A DNA stretch of 64,000 bases from Piromyces finnis (GCA_002104945.1 MCFH01000098.1:16598-80597), one strand, 5' to 3'. Positions 1-12,883 are shown, counted from the stretch's first letter. Numbers and translations: made by a program. The notes: generated by a model from the sequence alone, not told the origin.

Positions 1-425
1 TGATACATCAGGGGTGATCATTCTCTGAATAAACAATTAATCATTGCTAACAAAATATCTTTAATTGGAATATCTCGTGAACCAGCAGAGATATTGACCT
101 GATTTTAAAATATGTTGTTTGTCTTGAGCGTGGCTTTCTAACGAACGTAATTTCGACCAAAACATTTTTATTCAAAAATCGTCATTCGTTGAAGAGATAC
201 GCGTGTTTTTCCTTATTCCATTTTAACGATAAGGGTTAAAATTATTTATTATAAAATTTATTAAGGGTTAAGGTCATATTTTAACCTTTTCTAAATTTTT
301 AAATATTTCTTAATAAAATTTTATAATTTATTTGAAAATAAAATATTTGTTGATTTTGAAATTTCATAAGTGATTTCACAATTCCAAGTGATCTTGAAAT
401 TGTAATTTCACTAGTATTCGTGACA
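1..425 (-). repeat. Partial family A LTR (A0), cut by the left window edge
   Basis: This stretch matches the outer part of the A1 3' LTR at 6868-7293 almost base for base, and also 13569-13769. It ends in TGACA, the reverse complement of the A LTR start TGTCACGAATACTAG. No polypurine tract lies to its right, only six bases (426-431) before the next LTR. It is therefore the outer 5' end of an A element lying left of the window, or a solo LTR. Confidence 0.85.
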
Positions 426-431
426 TACCAT

Positions 432-2545
432 TGTAAAGTGGGCTTGGGTTGATATGTAAATTGGTCAGAATGTTTTATATAATATAACTTAAAATTTACT
501 AATAAAATATTAAATTTGTTTATTATTAAACTTTTTTCTATAAAACTTATTGAAGAATAATATCAATTAAAAAATTAAATGGATTTTTATATTTAAAATA
601 AAAATTCTAATATAATTTAATTATGAAGTTTATTTATTAATTATTTATTTATGAAAATGATATTTATTAAGTTATATTATAGATTATATTTAATAATTAA
701 AATAATCTTACAAAGAATTTCAAAAATGATTTCAATTCTTTGTTTAAATACTTTTTCTTACAATTAATAAAATTACATTGATATCAATATTAATAATAAA
801 GATAAAGATAAAATAATTTTAAATTAAAATATTAATAATTGATAATGTTATTAATAATATGAATTCATATGATAGATCCTAAGATTAATCTTTTAAATTA
901 ATTTTAAATAAAAAGTATTATTTTAACCATACTAAATTGTAAATATTTAATATTATAAATTGAAAATAACAATTGCTGATACTAATTATATATTCTCATG
1001 ATGAATTAATTAATAATTATAACTAATGATTTTTGATCAAAAGGGTTTTCTGGGTTGTTTATGATTGAGGTTATTGATCAAAAATTATTTGAAAAATTAT
1101 TAATTTTTATAATTGATTAGGTTTGAAATCAAGAATATTTATTATCTAACCTTATTTAATAATAATGGAGAATTCTATAAATTGAATTATTTATAGAAAA
1201 TTGGATGACTTGAATAATGACTTTAATTATATAAATTAATATTGATCATTTTAATATATATTATTATATATTAATTGAAACTAATTAAATCTTTAAATAA
1301 CTATATCTCAAGAACTAGTGGTCTAAATTAGCTGAAAATTTGTGAGAATATAGATCTCAACCAGTACTTTCTAACAAAGTTAGTTTGACATCCCTAGAAA
1401 ATGAAAATAGGATGTGAGATTCAGAAGTTATCACTGATTTCGTATGATGTATTTTTTACTCAAGGGTTAATTTATTGAAATTTAAATTTTTGTGATACTT
1501 AACCCTTTCTAATATTAAATTCTTCAAAGTGATCTTTTAATTATTTTTAAAAGTATTTTATAAATTTTAAAATATAAATTTGATTTTTAAATTGTTTATT
1601 TGAATGTTTAATTTATTTATTTATCGTCTTCTATTCTTGACAATTATTCATAAAATATTTAAAATATTATATTCTTCTATGCATCTTGTATCAACACTGC
1701 TACGGTTCAAATAAGATATCACAATACACTTTGATAGTTATAAAAATAAAAATTTATTTAATTTAATTTTTATTTATTTAATTTATTTTTCGTTTTTCAA
1801 ATTTTTAATTTTTCTTCAAAATCTTCGTACTTTTTCCAACTATCCATCATTTGAAAATAAATGATTTTGGATAGTTAGAATTTTAAATTAATTCCATTCA
1901 TAATATATGGATCATTCATTGCAAAATATATTAATTAAATCATTAACATATATTATAAATAATCTCTTAATATTTGAATAGAAAAATTTTTAATTTATAA
2001 TTAATAAAATTTTAATTTATGATATGTGTAACATTTTTACATATCATATATTATATATTCGATTATAACATATAATAAAATTATATTATTCAATTAATTA
2101 TGCCCTTATTTAGACATAAGTAATAATTTTTATGTCGAGGTATCTTCTGTTTCGTGTGTAACAGTTGCCTCTTTTAGTAAAAATTATAATTAAATTCTAT
2201 GTCATAATCTTAAATTATAAAATATTATACAATAAAGTTAATTAATAAAATAAACCTAAAATAATAATAAAATACTAATAACTATTTTAATAATAAAATT
2301 TAGTAAAATTTATAAGTATAAAATATCATAAGTAATTATACTAATACTAAGAATACAGGTTATAATTAACTATATACAAATAATATAACTATATAATAAA
2401 AATATGAATACTTAATAGAAAAAAGTATAAAAATTATAATATATAATTTTTATATTTTAAAAATAGAGTTAAACAATAATAAGGAATATAAATAGTTAAT
2501 CATTGAATTATAGCAATTTTAACTATTTATGTTCATTCCTTAACA
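432..2545 (-). repeat. 3' LTR of element G (about 2.1 kb)
   Basis: The interval starts TGTAAAG and ends TTAACA on the plus strand, so it has TG...CA ends. It directly follows the polypurine-like tract and pol end of element G on the minus strand. It is a diverged relative of the family A LTR: the inner end resembles 5045-5100 (the gggttGG...GGTCAGAATG block) and the stretch near 1300-1510 resembles 5820-6030. No coding sequence is seen in it. Confidence 0.7.
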
Positions 2546-2569
2546 GAATGCCCCTCGTTAAAACTCAAG

Positions 2570-2803
2570 CTACTCCGTTGCTGAGTTATATTTAACGATA
2601 TTTTTGAAGTGTACATTTCTATTCATTAGTACACCAGTTTCTGGGTCTGCTAAGACTACTGTATTGAACTGTTTCTGAACCACTTTGAGAGGTCCTACAA
2701 AGTAAGGTTCCAATTTTGTTCTACTGAAGTTCCTGACCAAAACTAAGTCACCTATTTTTATTTTCTTAGCTTGGTCCATAATTAATTTTTCTTTTCTTCT
2801 CAT
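2570..2803 (-). pseudogene. Element G integrase C-terminal fragment
   Basis: A 77-residue fragment with a basic N-terminus, then the beta-rich integrase C-terminal core including YFVGPLKVV, a GPY/F-like motif. It ends just before the polypurine tract (GAGGGGCAT on the minus strand), so this is the true 3' end of the G polyprotein. There is no chromodomain, unlike families B to E. It is out of frame with the integrase core fragment upstream, so the reading frame is broken between about 2803 and 2835. Confidence 0.75.
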
Positions 2804-2834
2804 AGACCAATATTTATTAGCCGTCTTTACATTT

Positions 2835-3296
2835 TCAGCAGCTTCTAGTCCATCGATAATGATTTACAAATTTTTCCAAAAGAATTTCATCAGAACTCTT
2901 GTTTTGATCTTTAGTGGGTCGGGCAGCTATATCAAAAGGTTGTTGGTCTTCCCTACCATAAACTAGCTCAAAACTAGAATGGTTCGTAACCGTATTCTTT
3001 GTAGTTCTTAAGGCCCAAAGAGCGGAAGGTAGAACCTCATCCCAATCTTTATTTTCTTTTCCTAAGAGTCTTAAAAGTTTCCCAATTTCCTTATTTCTAT
3101 TTTCTGTTAATCCATTACTTTCAGGGTGGTAGGGAACTGTAAATTTCACATATACGTCGTATAGGTCTAGAAATATCTTCGTAATATCTGAGGTAAATTG
3201 AGTTCCATTATCTGTAGTAATAACCTGTGGTACCCCATATCTTGCAAACACATTTATTAGAAACTTTATCACATCCAGAGAAGTAACAGTTCCCAC
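2835..3296 (-). pseudogene. Element G integrase catalytic-core fragment
   Basis: A 153-residue piece of the DDE integrase core. TDNGTQF carries the second catalytic Asp, and PESNGLTENRN carries the catalytic Glu. The first Asp lies upstream in another frame (LDIIGPLPKT-like translation around 3360-3400), so at least one frameshift separates it from 3435-4895. A second frame change follows near 2835. The protein would insert the element cDNA, but this copy cannot make it. Confidence 0.75.
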
Positions 3297-3434
3297 CGCT
3301 TCGGCTTCTACCCATTAGTAAAATAATCAACTAGGACTATTATATATTGTTTATTATTTCTTGTCTTAGGTAGCGGTCCAATAATATCCAAACCTAGATG
3401 TACAAATGGTCCTTCTACTTTAGTAGCTTTGTTC

Positions 3435-4895
3435 TCAGTTGGTTCTGGATAAGGTTTTGGTCGATTTACTTACTTGACACTTCTCACACTTGCTAATAAT
3501 TCTTTTAATATCCGCTATCATATCATTCCAATAATAATTTTTCTTTAACCTTTGATAGGTCTTATAATAACCTTCATGACCTACGTTATGAGCTTGAAAT
3601 ATTAACTTTACTTTTTCTTCTACAGTGGATATTAGTTGACGTAAGTTGTTACCGTCTACGAAATATTCCTTCCCATCTATGGTAGTAAATTTTTCAGCTA
3701 TAAACTCCCTAATAACTTTGGTCAATAGTTCTTCATTATTAGCTTTATTAATTTTTGTTACCAGTATCTTTTTCTCTTCTATATTCTTCATTCTTGATAA
3801 TGCATCAGCTATAACATTATTCTTTCCTTTATCATATTGAATATCAATATCCAGCTGACTTACTGTAAGACACCATCTATTGTGACGTGCACTATTTGGT
3901 TCCTTATTTTTGAATAAACCCAAAAGTGGTTTATGGTCTGTATACACCATAGTAGTGTACGGGTTTCCTAAAATATAAGGTTTTAACTTACTCACACAAA
4001 AGAATAACGCAGCACCTTCTAACTCTGTTATTCCATAATTTTTCTCCGCTTTACTAAGACTTCGACTAATATAATGTACAGGGTGTTCTATTTTTGTAGT
4101 TTCATCTTCTTGTAATAAAACACCACCCACTCCTTCATACGACGCGTCCGTACGAATGATAAAAGGCTTATCAAATTCAGGGAACTTTAAAATGGGAGCG
4201 TTTATCAATTTTTCTTTTAATACTTTAAATGCCGTTTCATGCTTTTCTTCCCATTTATATCGTATATTTTTCTTTAATAGCTCACATAAGGGCGCGGTTA
4301 CTTGAGAGTACTTAGGAATAAAATTTCGATAATATCCTACTGCACCCAAAAACGAACGTAATTCATGAATATTTCCTGGTGCTTCCCACTTCTTTATGGC
4401 TTCTATTTTACTTTCCAAGGGACTCAAACCTTTAGTAGATAGCCTGTGTCCTAATACATTTACTTCTTCCTTCATAAAACTACATTTTTCAAGATTTATT
4501 TTTAATTCATTTTCTTTTAATATTTCAAATACTTTCTTAATATGTTCAATATGTTCTTCCACTCTCTTGGAATATATGAGTACATCATCAATAAAATTAT
4601 ATACACAATTTCCAATTAAAGGAAATAATATTTTATTCATTTCCCTCTGAAAAGTTGCTGGTGCATTAGTTAACCCAAATGGCATGACCTTAAACTGATA
4701 GTTACCAAACTTGGTAGTAAAACTAGTAACCTCAGTACTTTCTTCATGCATAGAAATTTGATGGTAACCTGAATATAAGTCCATAGTAGTGAATATTTTG
4801 GCTCCGTTCAGACTATCAAATATTTCATCGATGTAAGGGAGTGAATAAGAGTCCTTTTCCGTGAGGTCATTAACTCTCCTATAGTCTACACACAT
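3435..4895 (-). pseudogene. pol: Element G Pol: reverse transcriptase, RNase H, integrase zinc finger (Ty3/Gypsy, broken)
   Basis: A 486-residue open segment. RT begins at CVDYRRVND, with the catalytic FIDD box near residue 103 and VMPFGLTNAPATFQ before it. RNase H follows, with TDAS near residue 250 and TDHKPLLGL near 320. The HHCC integrase finger lies near the end. Homology continues upstream of the first Met to about 4965 (SSPVVLVPKHNGKWR), where it stops abruptly against an LTR fragment, so gag and protease are missing. The RT resembles non-chromodomain Gypsy elements and differs from every other element here. The 3' side is frameshifted near 3435. Confidence 0.85.
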
Positions 4896-4965
4896 TCTCC
4901 ACTTACCATTATGTTTTGGAACAAGAACTACAGGGGAAGACCATTCTGAATAGGATGGTTCTATT

Positions 4966-5044
4966 AATTTTATAAAAATTATAATATATAATTTTTATAT
5001 TTTAAAAATAGAGTTAAACAATAATAAGGAATATAAATAGTTAA
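4966..5044 (-). repeat. Fragment of element G LTR joined to G RT
   Basis: About 70 bases here repeat 2432-2504 in the same orientation. They lie against the truncated RT on one side and the A1 LTR on the other. The simplest reading is a deletion joining the element's 5' LTR directly to RT and removing gag and protease, with A1 later inserting in or beside the LTR remnant. Confidence 0.7.
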
Positions 5045-7293
5045 TGTTAAGTTTTTGGGTTTGGTTATGCGGCCAGGTCAGAATGTTATTAATTATATAG
5101 TAAAAATGTTTTTTAAGAAATTAAATTTAATTATAAAATAACACCTTAAACTTCCAAATGAAAAATGAAAATTTTATATTTACTTTAAAATAACTTTTTA
5201 TAAATTTTTATTTATTTAATAATAATAATATAAATGATATTATAAGTAACTATATAATTAAGATTATAACTATAATTTTACAAAGAATTAAAATCGAATT
5301 CCATTCATTCTCTTTTATATTCTTTGTTCAGATTATTAAATTGATATTAATAAGAATAAAGTATTACATGTAATATATTAATAATATAATTAAATAAGTA
5401 ATAAGATTGTTTGTTTGTTTGTCATGACATAAAATAAAAATAAACATATGATTAATCATTTAAACATTTGATCCTAATTAGTAATTATAAAAAACTATTC
5501 AATTAATAATTCATCATTATTAATTGATATTAACATAACATATTTTTTATAATTAAATAATTATTATTTTCAAAATTATTTCTAATAAAACTTGCCGTTA
5601 ACCTATTTTATAATAATTAAGATTATTTAATTTATAGGTGTTAACTGTTACACCTAAATGGGTCTAGTTCTATTTTTAGTAACAGTCGTTATCATTAATT
5701 AAATTAATATAACTAAAATTCCTATTGATATATTTTTAATTTCATCAAGTCATAAGAAATATTTATGATCCATACTTGATATCATATTGATTTTAATTTA
5801 CCTATTAAAATCTTTAAATGATCATAACTTCCTTAAATGATCAGTTAGAAGGAACGCGATTGTACCAAATTGTAGCTTTCTTCCTAAGCTTTCTAACAAA
5901 CCTAGTTTCAAAACTATATTTAAAGGCGGTAGCGATCGTTTTTGGCGAGTTACGCCTTATTTCGTACTTGCTTCTTTTTGGCTAAGGGTTATAGTGTATT
6001 GATATTAAATTTTTGAAATCATAACCCTTTCACTGAATCAAAATTTAAAAGGTGACTTTTAAAAGTGTTTTAAAATAATTATTGAAATTATTTAATTATA
6101 ATTATTATGTTTAATTAATTATAGATATTATCTGAATTTGTTTTAAATCCAGTTAATATCTTCACAGTATATGTAAAAGTTTTACTAAACTTATAATTTA
6201 ATATTGAAATATTAAATTAAATAAAAGGTTAAAAGATAACTAGGTTAGAAAAAAAAATGTTTTATTAAAATAATCTTAATTGATTTATAAATGAATAATT
6301 AAATTATATATTATGGTTAAAATAATTTCTTTTATTTTATTTAATAATATATTGCTAAAATATATAATAATAAGATTATTTAGTAGTAATACTCATTAAG
6401 TATTAATTATTATTAATAGTTAATAATTTCTAGTTAATAATCTATAGTTAATAATTTATAGTTAATGATCTTTTGTTAATAATTTATAGTTAATAATCTT
6501 TACAAAGATTTTAATTTCATAACTATTCTAAACTATTTATACTATTTGTAATTTTACATTTAATAATAAAATAACTTTTCAATACATGATTATATTCATA
6601 ATATATTTTATAATACTTAAACTAAACTTAAGACTTATTCCTAATTATTAAAAAATAACTATTGTTTATAATATTCATAATATTAGTTATTTCTTAATTA
6701 TAATATAATTCATTGAATATAATATTAATAATTATAATCTTCTAGTTCAAAGATTATAAATTATGTTATTGAAATAATTATTATAAAATAAAGTTAATTA
6801 GTTCCGGAAAATAATTTTAATTTAATTAAACAATAATTTTTATACTTTGAGTGAATGATTTATGTTTGATACATCAGGGGTGATCATTCTCTGAATAAAC
6901 AATTAATCATTGCTAACAAAATATCTTTAAATTGGAATATCTCGTGAACCAGCAGAGATATTGACCTGATTTTAAGATATGTTGTTTGTCTTGAGCGTGG
7001 CTTTCTAACGAATGTGGTTTTGACCAAAAACATTTTTATTCAAAAAGCGTCATTCGTTGAGGAGATACGCGTGTTTTTCCTTATTCCATTTTAACGATAA
7101 GGGTTAAAGTTATTTATTATAAAAATTATTAAGGGTTAAGGTCATATTTTAACCTTTTCTAAATTTTTAAATATTTCTTAATAAAATTTTATAATTTATT
7201 TGAAAATAAAATATTTGTTGATTTTGAAATTTCATAAGTGATTTCACAATTCCAAGTGATCTTGAAATTGTATTTTCACTAGTATTCGTGACA
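5045..7293 (-). repeat. 3' LTR of A1 (2249 bp)
   Basis: On the minus strand it reads TGTCACGAATACTAG ... CTTAACA. The same ends bound the A3 LTR at 32746-34892, which confirms the borders. It holds a TATA-like TATAAATAG near 6530-6540 and the putative mRNA start segment 6493-6503. It contains about 1.1 kb at its inner end (5045-6185) that is missing from the 5' LTR of the same element. Confidence 0.85.
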
Positions 7294-8207
7294 TCGCTCC
7301 GCCAAAAAAAATCTAATACCAGGCGATTGAAATAATATAAAATAAAGTTGTATAATAAAGTATAATTGAAATAAATTGAAGTAGTATATACTAAATATAA
7401 ATCAATATATAGTTGTATGTGTAACATGAAATAAAATGGTAACTAAATAAAGAATATATTTAATATAATAAGTTGAATATATTGCAATATATAAAATAAA
7501 ATTAAAAAACATTTTCTTGTGTAACATTCAGTCAAATTCATAAAATTTTTGAAAGAAATGTTGAAATTTAAATTGATCATTGAGTGAAAAAATTGAAATT
7601 CGTACGAAAAATTAAAATTTGAATAAGAAATATTATTCCTAGGATATTGAAACACTTTTTATTTTTGAAAAATGTTAACATTTGCTAAAATAATTGAAAT
7701 TTCAAAAATTGATCAAATAAACTTTAATTAATATGATTTTGAAAAAAATTTTTTGAAATTTTTGAAAAATTTATAATAATAAAAAATTTTTTCATTAAAT
7801 ACAAAAAAATTTTGAACTAAACTTTTTGAAAAATGTCACTGAAAGAGTATTGATTTTAATGATCGATCGAGATAGTGACAATGTTGAAATTAATACTATT
7901 GAATAGAGAATAAAATAAGCATTAACAACATATAAATATTTGTAATTGTACTGCTAAAATAAATTGAAAATTATTCTCTTTAAATATTTAATTTTCATTA
8001 TAAAATTTTTGTGTTTTAAATTAAATAAATTGATAAAATTGTTGGAACAAAAATTATTGAATTGAAATTTAACATTCATAGAAAAAATTTTTGAAATTTG
8101 TGTTGAAATGTATTAGATGAGTAATACAAATTATAATAAAACATAATGTTAGTGAAAGATATTAATAAATTTTAAAAAATAAAATTGTTGAAATGCAATT
8201 TAGAGAA
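7294..8207 (-). other. 3' noncoding region of A1 with polypurine tract
   Basis: 914 bases between the pol stop and the 3' LTR. The bases touching the LTR (7294-7303) read GGCGGAGCGA on the minus strand and are the likely plus-strand primer. The rest is A/T-rich with repeated GAAATTTTTGAAA-like words. Short ORFs here show no recognisable protein. Confidence 0.6.
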
Positions 8208-10781
8208 TTAAATTTTGTGTTTTCTAATACTTTTATTGAATTGAATTAATAATTCTTGATATCTTGGGTCACTTTCTATTACTGTAGCAGGAACCCAGTG
8301 CCAACTTAGGCGGTGTTTATAACGAATTTTATATTCGTAGCGTTTTTCTTTATAATTTGTCCTAAAGTCACCAATTTCTATAATTTCTGCATTAGTTTCT
8401 TTATATTTAAATCTATTTTTAAATTTATCTGGCGTAGATACATAAGGTTCATGTTCCGATATGTGAAATACAGGGTGGTGTTTTGGAAAAGGTGATTTTG
8501 AAATATCTATTTTATAATTACCATTGTTTAAAACTTTTAAAACCTTGTAAGGACCATACTTACGAGGCGCTAGTTTGGCATTTTCAGTAGTAGCAAAAGC
8601 AGGAGGTGCATGAATCCAAACTTTTTGTCCTTCATTCAATTCAGGAGCAATAATTCTTTTCTTATCGGCAGCTCTTTTGTATAAATCTTGAGATCTAAGC
8701 AAAACATCTTTAACTAAAAGGAAATTTTTACTAACATCTTTAATGTATTTAAAGTTTGAATCAGAACCTTGAAACAAAAAGACATCATCCATAGGTGGGT
8801 GGAATCCATAATTAATGAAAAATGGAGTTTGTTTTGTAGATTCATGAACTGTATTATTATAAACAAATTCAGCTAGATGTAACCATTCAATCCAGTCATC
8901 GTGGAAAAATGTTCTTGAATAGCAACGTAAATATTGTTCAATGAAAGAGTTACAACGTTCTACTTGACCAACGGTCTCATGGTGATCTGTGGTAGCTATT
9001 TTTGGCTTAACACGCAATTTTTCCATAATTTCTATCCATAAAGCACTAGTAAATTGTGTTCCTCTGTCCGTATAAATATCTGTAGGTAGTCCATGGAGTT
9101 TAAAAATATTTTTTAGGAAAGCTTTGGCAGTTTCTTCAGCCGTAGGTATTTCTTTGAACGGAATAAGGTGAATCATTTTTGAAAAACGATCTACAACAAC
9201 CATTATAACGGAAAACTTTTTTGATTCAGGGAGACCACAAAGAAAATCGATTTCAATAGATTTCCAAGGGCGATCAGGAATTTCTAAAGGTCTTAAAAGA
9301 TCATATCTTTTATGTCTATTAACTTTATTTCTGGAACATTGTTCGCAAGAATTGACAAAATTTACGATATCTTGATGCATTTTAGGCCACCAAAAATTAC
9401 GGTTAATTAGTTCTTCAGTTCTTCGAATACCTAAATGACCAGCAGTAGCGTTATCATGGTACCTGGTTAAAATATCTACATGAAGTTTTTCTGGTACATA
9501 AATTAAATTATTATATAAAATTAAATTATTTTTTATTTTAAATTTTTCCATTTTTCTGAAAGGTCTGTAAAAGTAACCTTGATTAGCATTATTAGGACTA
9601 AAGTAAAGATAAATATTATTCGCATTTTCATCATCCTTATAATTTTCTATTATTTGATCAATGAGAGAACCAACAATACCAACAAAACATGGAGTATCGG
9701 GAACGTTTTTATAATCTAGTATATGTTCTGGTTTAGGTTCAACATTATTTTTCTCGTAATCAGGTCTTCTTGACAAACTATCAGGTTTACCATTTTTTCT
9801 TCCTTGGCGGTATATTAATTGAAAATTATATTCTTGGAAAAATAAATGCCAACTATGTTGACGTTGGTTTCCGACTTTACCACCTAAAGTGTATAGAAGG
9901 TTTTTATGGTCGGTAAAAACGGTTACTTGGTATTTAGCACCTAGTAATAAATGTCTCCAGGTAGAAAATGCACATTTTATAGCTAAAAGTTCCTTTTCAG
10001 TAATTGAATAATTTAATTCAGCATTGTTTAAACATCTTGAATAATATGCTACAGGATGTAATTTGTTATCTTCATCCTTTTGAGAAAGTATACAACCAAT
10101 GGCAAAATTACTAGCATCGCATTCGACAATAAATGGTTTGGTTGGATCTGGATGTAATAAAATAGGTGAAGAGATTAGTCTCTTTTTTAATTCTAAAAAT
10201 GAGTTATTACATTTATCATTCCAATTAAAACTAGTATTTTTCTTTGTTAAATTGTGAAGCGGTTTAGCAATAGTAGCAAAATCTTTTATAAATCTTCTAT
10301 AATAGTTGCATAATCTAACAAAGCGTTGAACATCTTTTACACAATTAGGTGTAGGCCATTCTTGGACAGATTTAATTTTCTTTGGATCAGTAGATATACC
10401 ATTGCCTGATATAACGTGTCCTAAAAATTCAACTTCTGGCTTGTGAAATTCACATTTCTTTAGTTTAGCAAATAGATTATTTTTGAGTAATGTTTGGAGA
10501 ACAGTACGAACATGTTGTATATGTTCATCTAATGTTTTCGAATAAATCAGAATATCATCTAAATATAAAATAACAAATTTTTCTAAATAAGGGCGTAATA
10601 CTGAATTAATAAATGATTGAAATGTAGCAGGGGCATTTCTTAAACCAAAAGGCATTACTAAATATTCATAGTGACCATATTTAGTTCTAAAAGCTGTCTT
10701 ATATTCGTCTCCTTCACGAATACGCACTAAATTGTAAGCAGAACGAAGATCTAATTTTGAAAAGAATTTAGCACCTTTCAC
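8208..10781 (-). pseudogene. pol: A1 Pol: RT (C-terminal two thirds), RNase H, integrase, chromodomain-like tail
   Basis: An 857-residue open segment starting inside RT at KGAKFFSKLDLRSAYNLV. The RT catalytic YLDD box is near residue 74. RNase H shows ECDAS near 224 and TDHKNLLY near 290. Integrase has an HHCC finger (CEQCSRNK), TDRGTQF and HHETVGQVE, so all catalytic residues look present. A GPY/F motif (KYGPYKVL) precedes a degenerate chromodomain-like tail. The apparent Met start is only the first Met after an in-frame TGA at 10875-10877, which replaces the Gly of the conserved KKDGSLRL block, so RT is truncated in this copy. Confidence 0.85.
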
Positions 10782-11112
10782 TCTTTCGATAATATCAGTA
10801 ATTAGAGGAAGTGGGTAAGAGTTGCGAATTGTAACTGCATTTAATTTTTTGTAATCAATACAAAGACGTAACGATCAATCCTTCTTTTTCTGAAATAAAA
10901 CAGGATAACCAGCTGGAGATTCAGATGGTCTAATGAATCCTTTCTTGAGATTTTCATCTATGTATTCTTTAAGAACTAGAGATTCATCTTCAGATAGAGG
11001 ATATATAGGACCATAATGTAAAGAAGCATCTTTTTGTAAAACGATTTTACAATCCGTTAGCCTATGTGGTGGTAATTTATCAGCCTTAACCTTGCTGAAA
11101 ACTTCCGCTAAA
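10782..11112 (-). pseudogene. pol: A1 Pol: N-terminal RT segment, interrupted
   Basis: Translation recovers the linker (LPPHR..DCKI, HYGPIYPLS, GFIRPSESPAGYPVLF) and the start of RT up to CIDYKKLN. A TGA at 10875-10877 stands where family members have Gly. This segment is also out of frame with the protease ORF that ends at 11113, so a frameshift lies near 11125. Confidence 0.75.
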
Positions 11113-11709
11113 TCACGATATGGTTCTTGGTACTTCTTCTAATTTGAAGTCTTCTTCATTATCATCTTCATCATCAGTATTATAATCTTTTTCACTATTA
11201 GCTAAAAATGAGTGAATAAAGTAATTATAGCTGAAATTTTGATATTTTGGTTTAGAGTAATTTTTCAAATTATTAAAAGATGTATTGGAAGTTAATTTAT
11301 TATGATTAATGTTTTTAATTTTTAAATTTTTGGATTTATTCAATCGGTTTTTATTAATTTTATATATAATTTTATTAGAATTTAATTTTTTAAAATTGTT
11401 AAAATTTAAACTTGAATATACAAAATTTTTATTATAATTAAAATGTAGTTGATATTTGTGTAAAAATTTATTGCCTAATAACAAATCTGTTGGAAGATTT
11501 TTAATAATTAGAAATTTTTCTTTAAAAGTAATTAAAAATTTTGAATGATTAATATAGATAGTAGTCTTAAAATATAAGAAGGTGTATGTATCAATAAATA
11601 TTGAACCACTAATTCCATTTATTTCAATTGAGTGTAATAATTTGTGTGGTTTTAGTTTTAATTTATTGACCAAGTTGATTGAAATAAAGTTGCAATATTA
11701 GCCACTATC
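11113..11709 (-). pseudogene. A1 retropepsin-like aspartic protease, nonsense-mutated at the active site
   Basis: Reading the minus strand from 11709 gives DSG, the catalytic Asp-Ser-Gly of retroviral-type proteases, preceded by hydrophobic LIL. The next codon is TAA (11698-11700). The open part downstream (186 residues from 11673) has the C-terminal protease signature, with LPTDLLLGNKFL corresponding to the usual ILG-W-L motif, then a long Asn/Lys-rich linker ending in acidic DDEDDNEEDF. Cleavage of Gag-Pol by this copy should fail. It ends in a frameshift before RT. Confidence 0.7.
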
Positions 11710-11906
11710 TAAAATTAAATTGTATTGATTTTTATTAATTGAATTTTTTAAATCATAAAGTTTGTTTAATTTAATTGGGATAAAAAATTTTAAGTTGAAA
11801 AATGTTGTAGGCAATTTTTTATTTATTTTAGAGTCATATGTAGGAAAGTTGTAATGTATTATTTTTGTATTATGAACTCTCTTAGACTCTCTTGAGAGTT
11901 CATTTC

Positions 11907-12818
11907 TTAGTTTTTTGAGTTCATTTTTTGAACTTTATTGACATTATTATTATTATTGTTTGAATTTTGGTAATGGGTTTTATTCTTATTGAATTTCCTA
12001 TTGTTTCTCTTATTGTAATGTTGATTTTTATTATTATTATTATTGATATTTAATTTATTATTAGTAGCAAGAGAATTTTCAAAAATTATACACTTTGTAA
12101 CCATTTCACTTAAAGTGTTAGGTAAAATATCAGCTTTCTTAATTTCATTCTTATATTTTGGATGTAAACCATTTAAAAATATTAGTGAAAGACTAATGTC
12201 ATCTATCTCTAAACAACGACTTAAATCTCTAAATTTGTTAATATAATCGTTCACTTTTCCATAAGCTTGTCTTAATTCTATTAATTGAATCATGGCTAAT
12301 TTGGTACTGGTAACATTTGAAAAAGCTTCGCTTAATTCACTTAATAGTTCGCTCATAGTCATAGGAGTAATACCATCTTTATATTTAATATGGTACCAAG
12401 TTCTGGCAGAATCACGTAATCTAACAACAACAAAGTTAATTTTTACTTCTTCAGATAGTTGATTGTTAGGTGGAGTTTTAAAGGTAGCTTGGCAGAGTTC
12501 GCAGAATAACTCAGTCTGAGTAGTATCACCAGTAAAGAATCCTGGATCTGGTACTTGTTTGATAGGATAGGTTCTATTACGCATTATAACATCATGATCT
12601 TCATCATAATCAGTAGAAGATTCCTCGGTTTCAGTATAATTAGCACGACTCTTAAGTTCCTTTAACATAGCATCCATACGTTCTAACAAGGAGGTGGTAT
12701 TTTTATCCAATTGTTGAGTGATATACTTGTCTAATTCACCACAAAGATTTTTCTTAAATTCTTCTAAATCTTGAGGCTTTAGAAATTGTTGAACTGGTTT
12801 AGGTGTTGGTTGAGTCAT
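11907..12818 (-). CDS. gag: A1 Gag capsid protein, Asn-rich, no zinc knuckle
   Basis: 303 residues. The N-terminal third is predicted coiled coil (LEEFKKNLCGELDKYITQQL). An acidic spacer leads to DHDVIMRNR and QVPDPGFFTGD, a block shared with A3 Gag at 34928. The retrotransposon Gag/capsid domain then follows (SARTWYHIKYK, LRQAYGKVNDYINKFRDLSRCLEIDD). The C-terminus is a basic Asn-rich tract with runs of up to five Asn. No CX2CX4HX4C knuckle is present, so RNA packaging may use the basic tail. It is separated from protease by stops, so it is either its own ORF or cut by mutation. Confidence 0.8.
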   Translation of the reverse strand: MTQPTPKPVQQFLKPQDLEEFKKNLCGELDKYITQQLDKNTTSLLERMDAMLKELKSRANYTETEESSTDYDEDHDVIMRNRTYPIKQVPDPGFFTGDTTQTELFCELCQATFKTPPNNQLSEEVKINFVVVRLRDSARTWYHIKYKDGITPMTMSELLSELSEAFSNVTSTKLAMIQLIELRQAYGKVNDYINKFRDLSRCLEIDDISLSLIFLNGLHPKYKNEIKKADILPNTLSEMVTKCIIFENSLATNNKLNINNNNNKNQHYNKRNNRKFNKNKTHYQNSNNNNNNVNKVQKMNSKN

Positions 12819-12883
12819 TATTTAAATTTTTAAATTAAGTTTTTTCCTAAGGTAGTTATGGTAAAAAAACGCGGTAAAAATTA

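Noticed and set aside
7167-7655. Minus-strand ORFs of 86 and 70 aa
   Set aside because: They lie in the A LTR and A1 3' UTR, are A/T-rich Phe/Tyr/Ile strings, and have no homologous copy elsewhere in the window.
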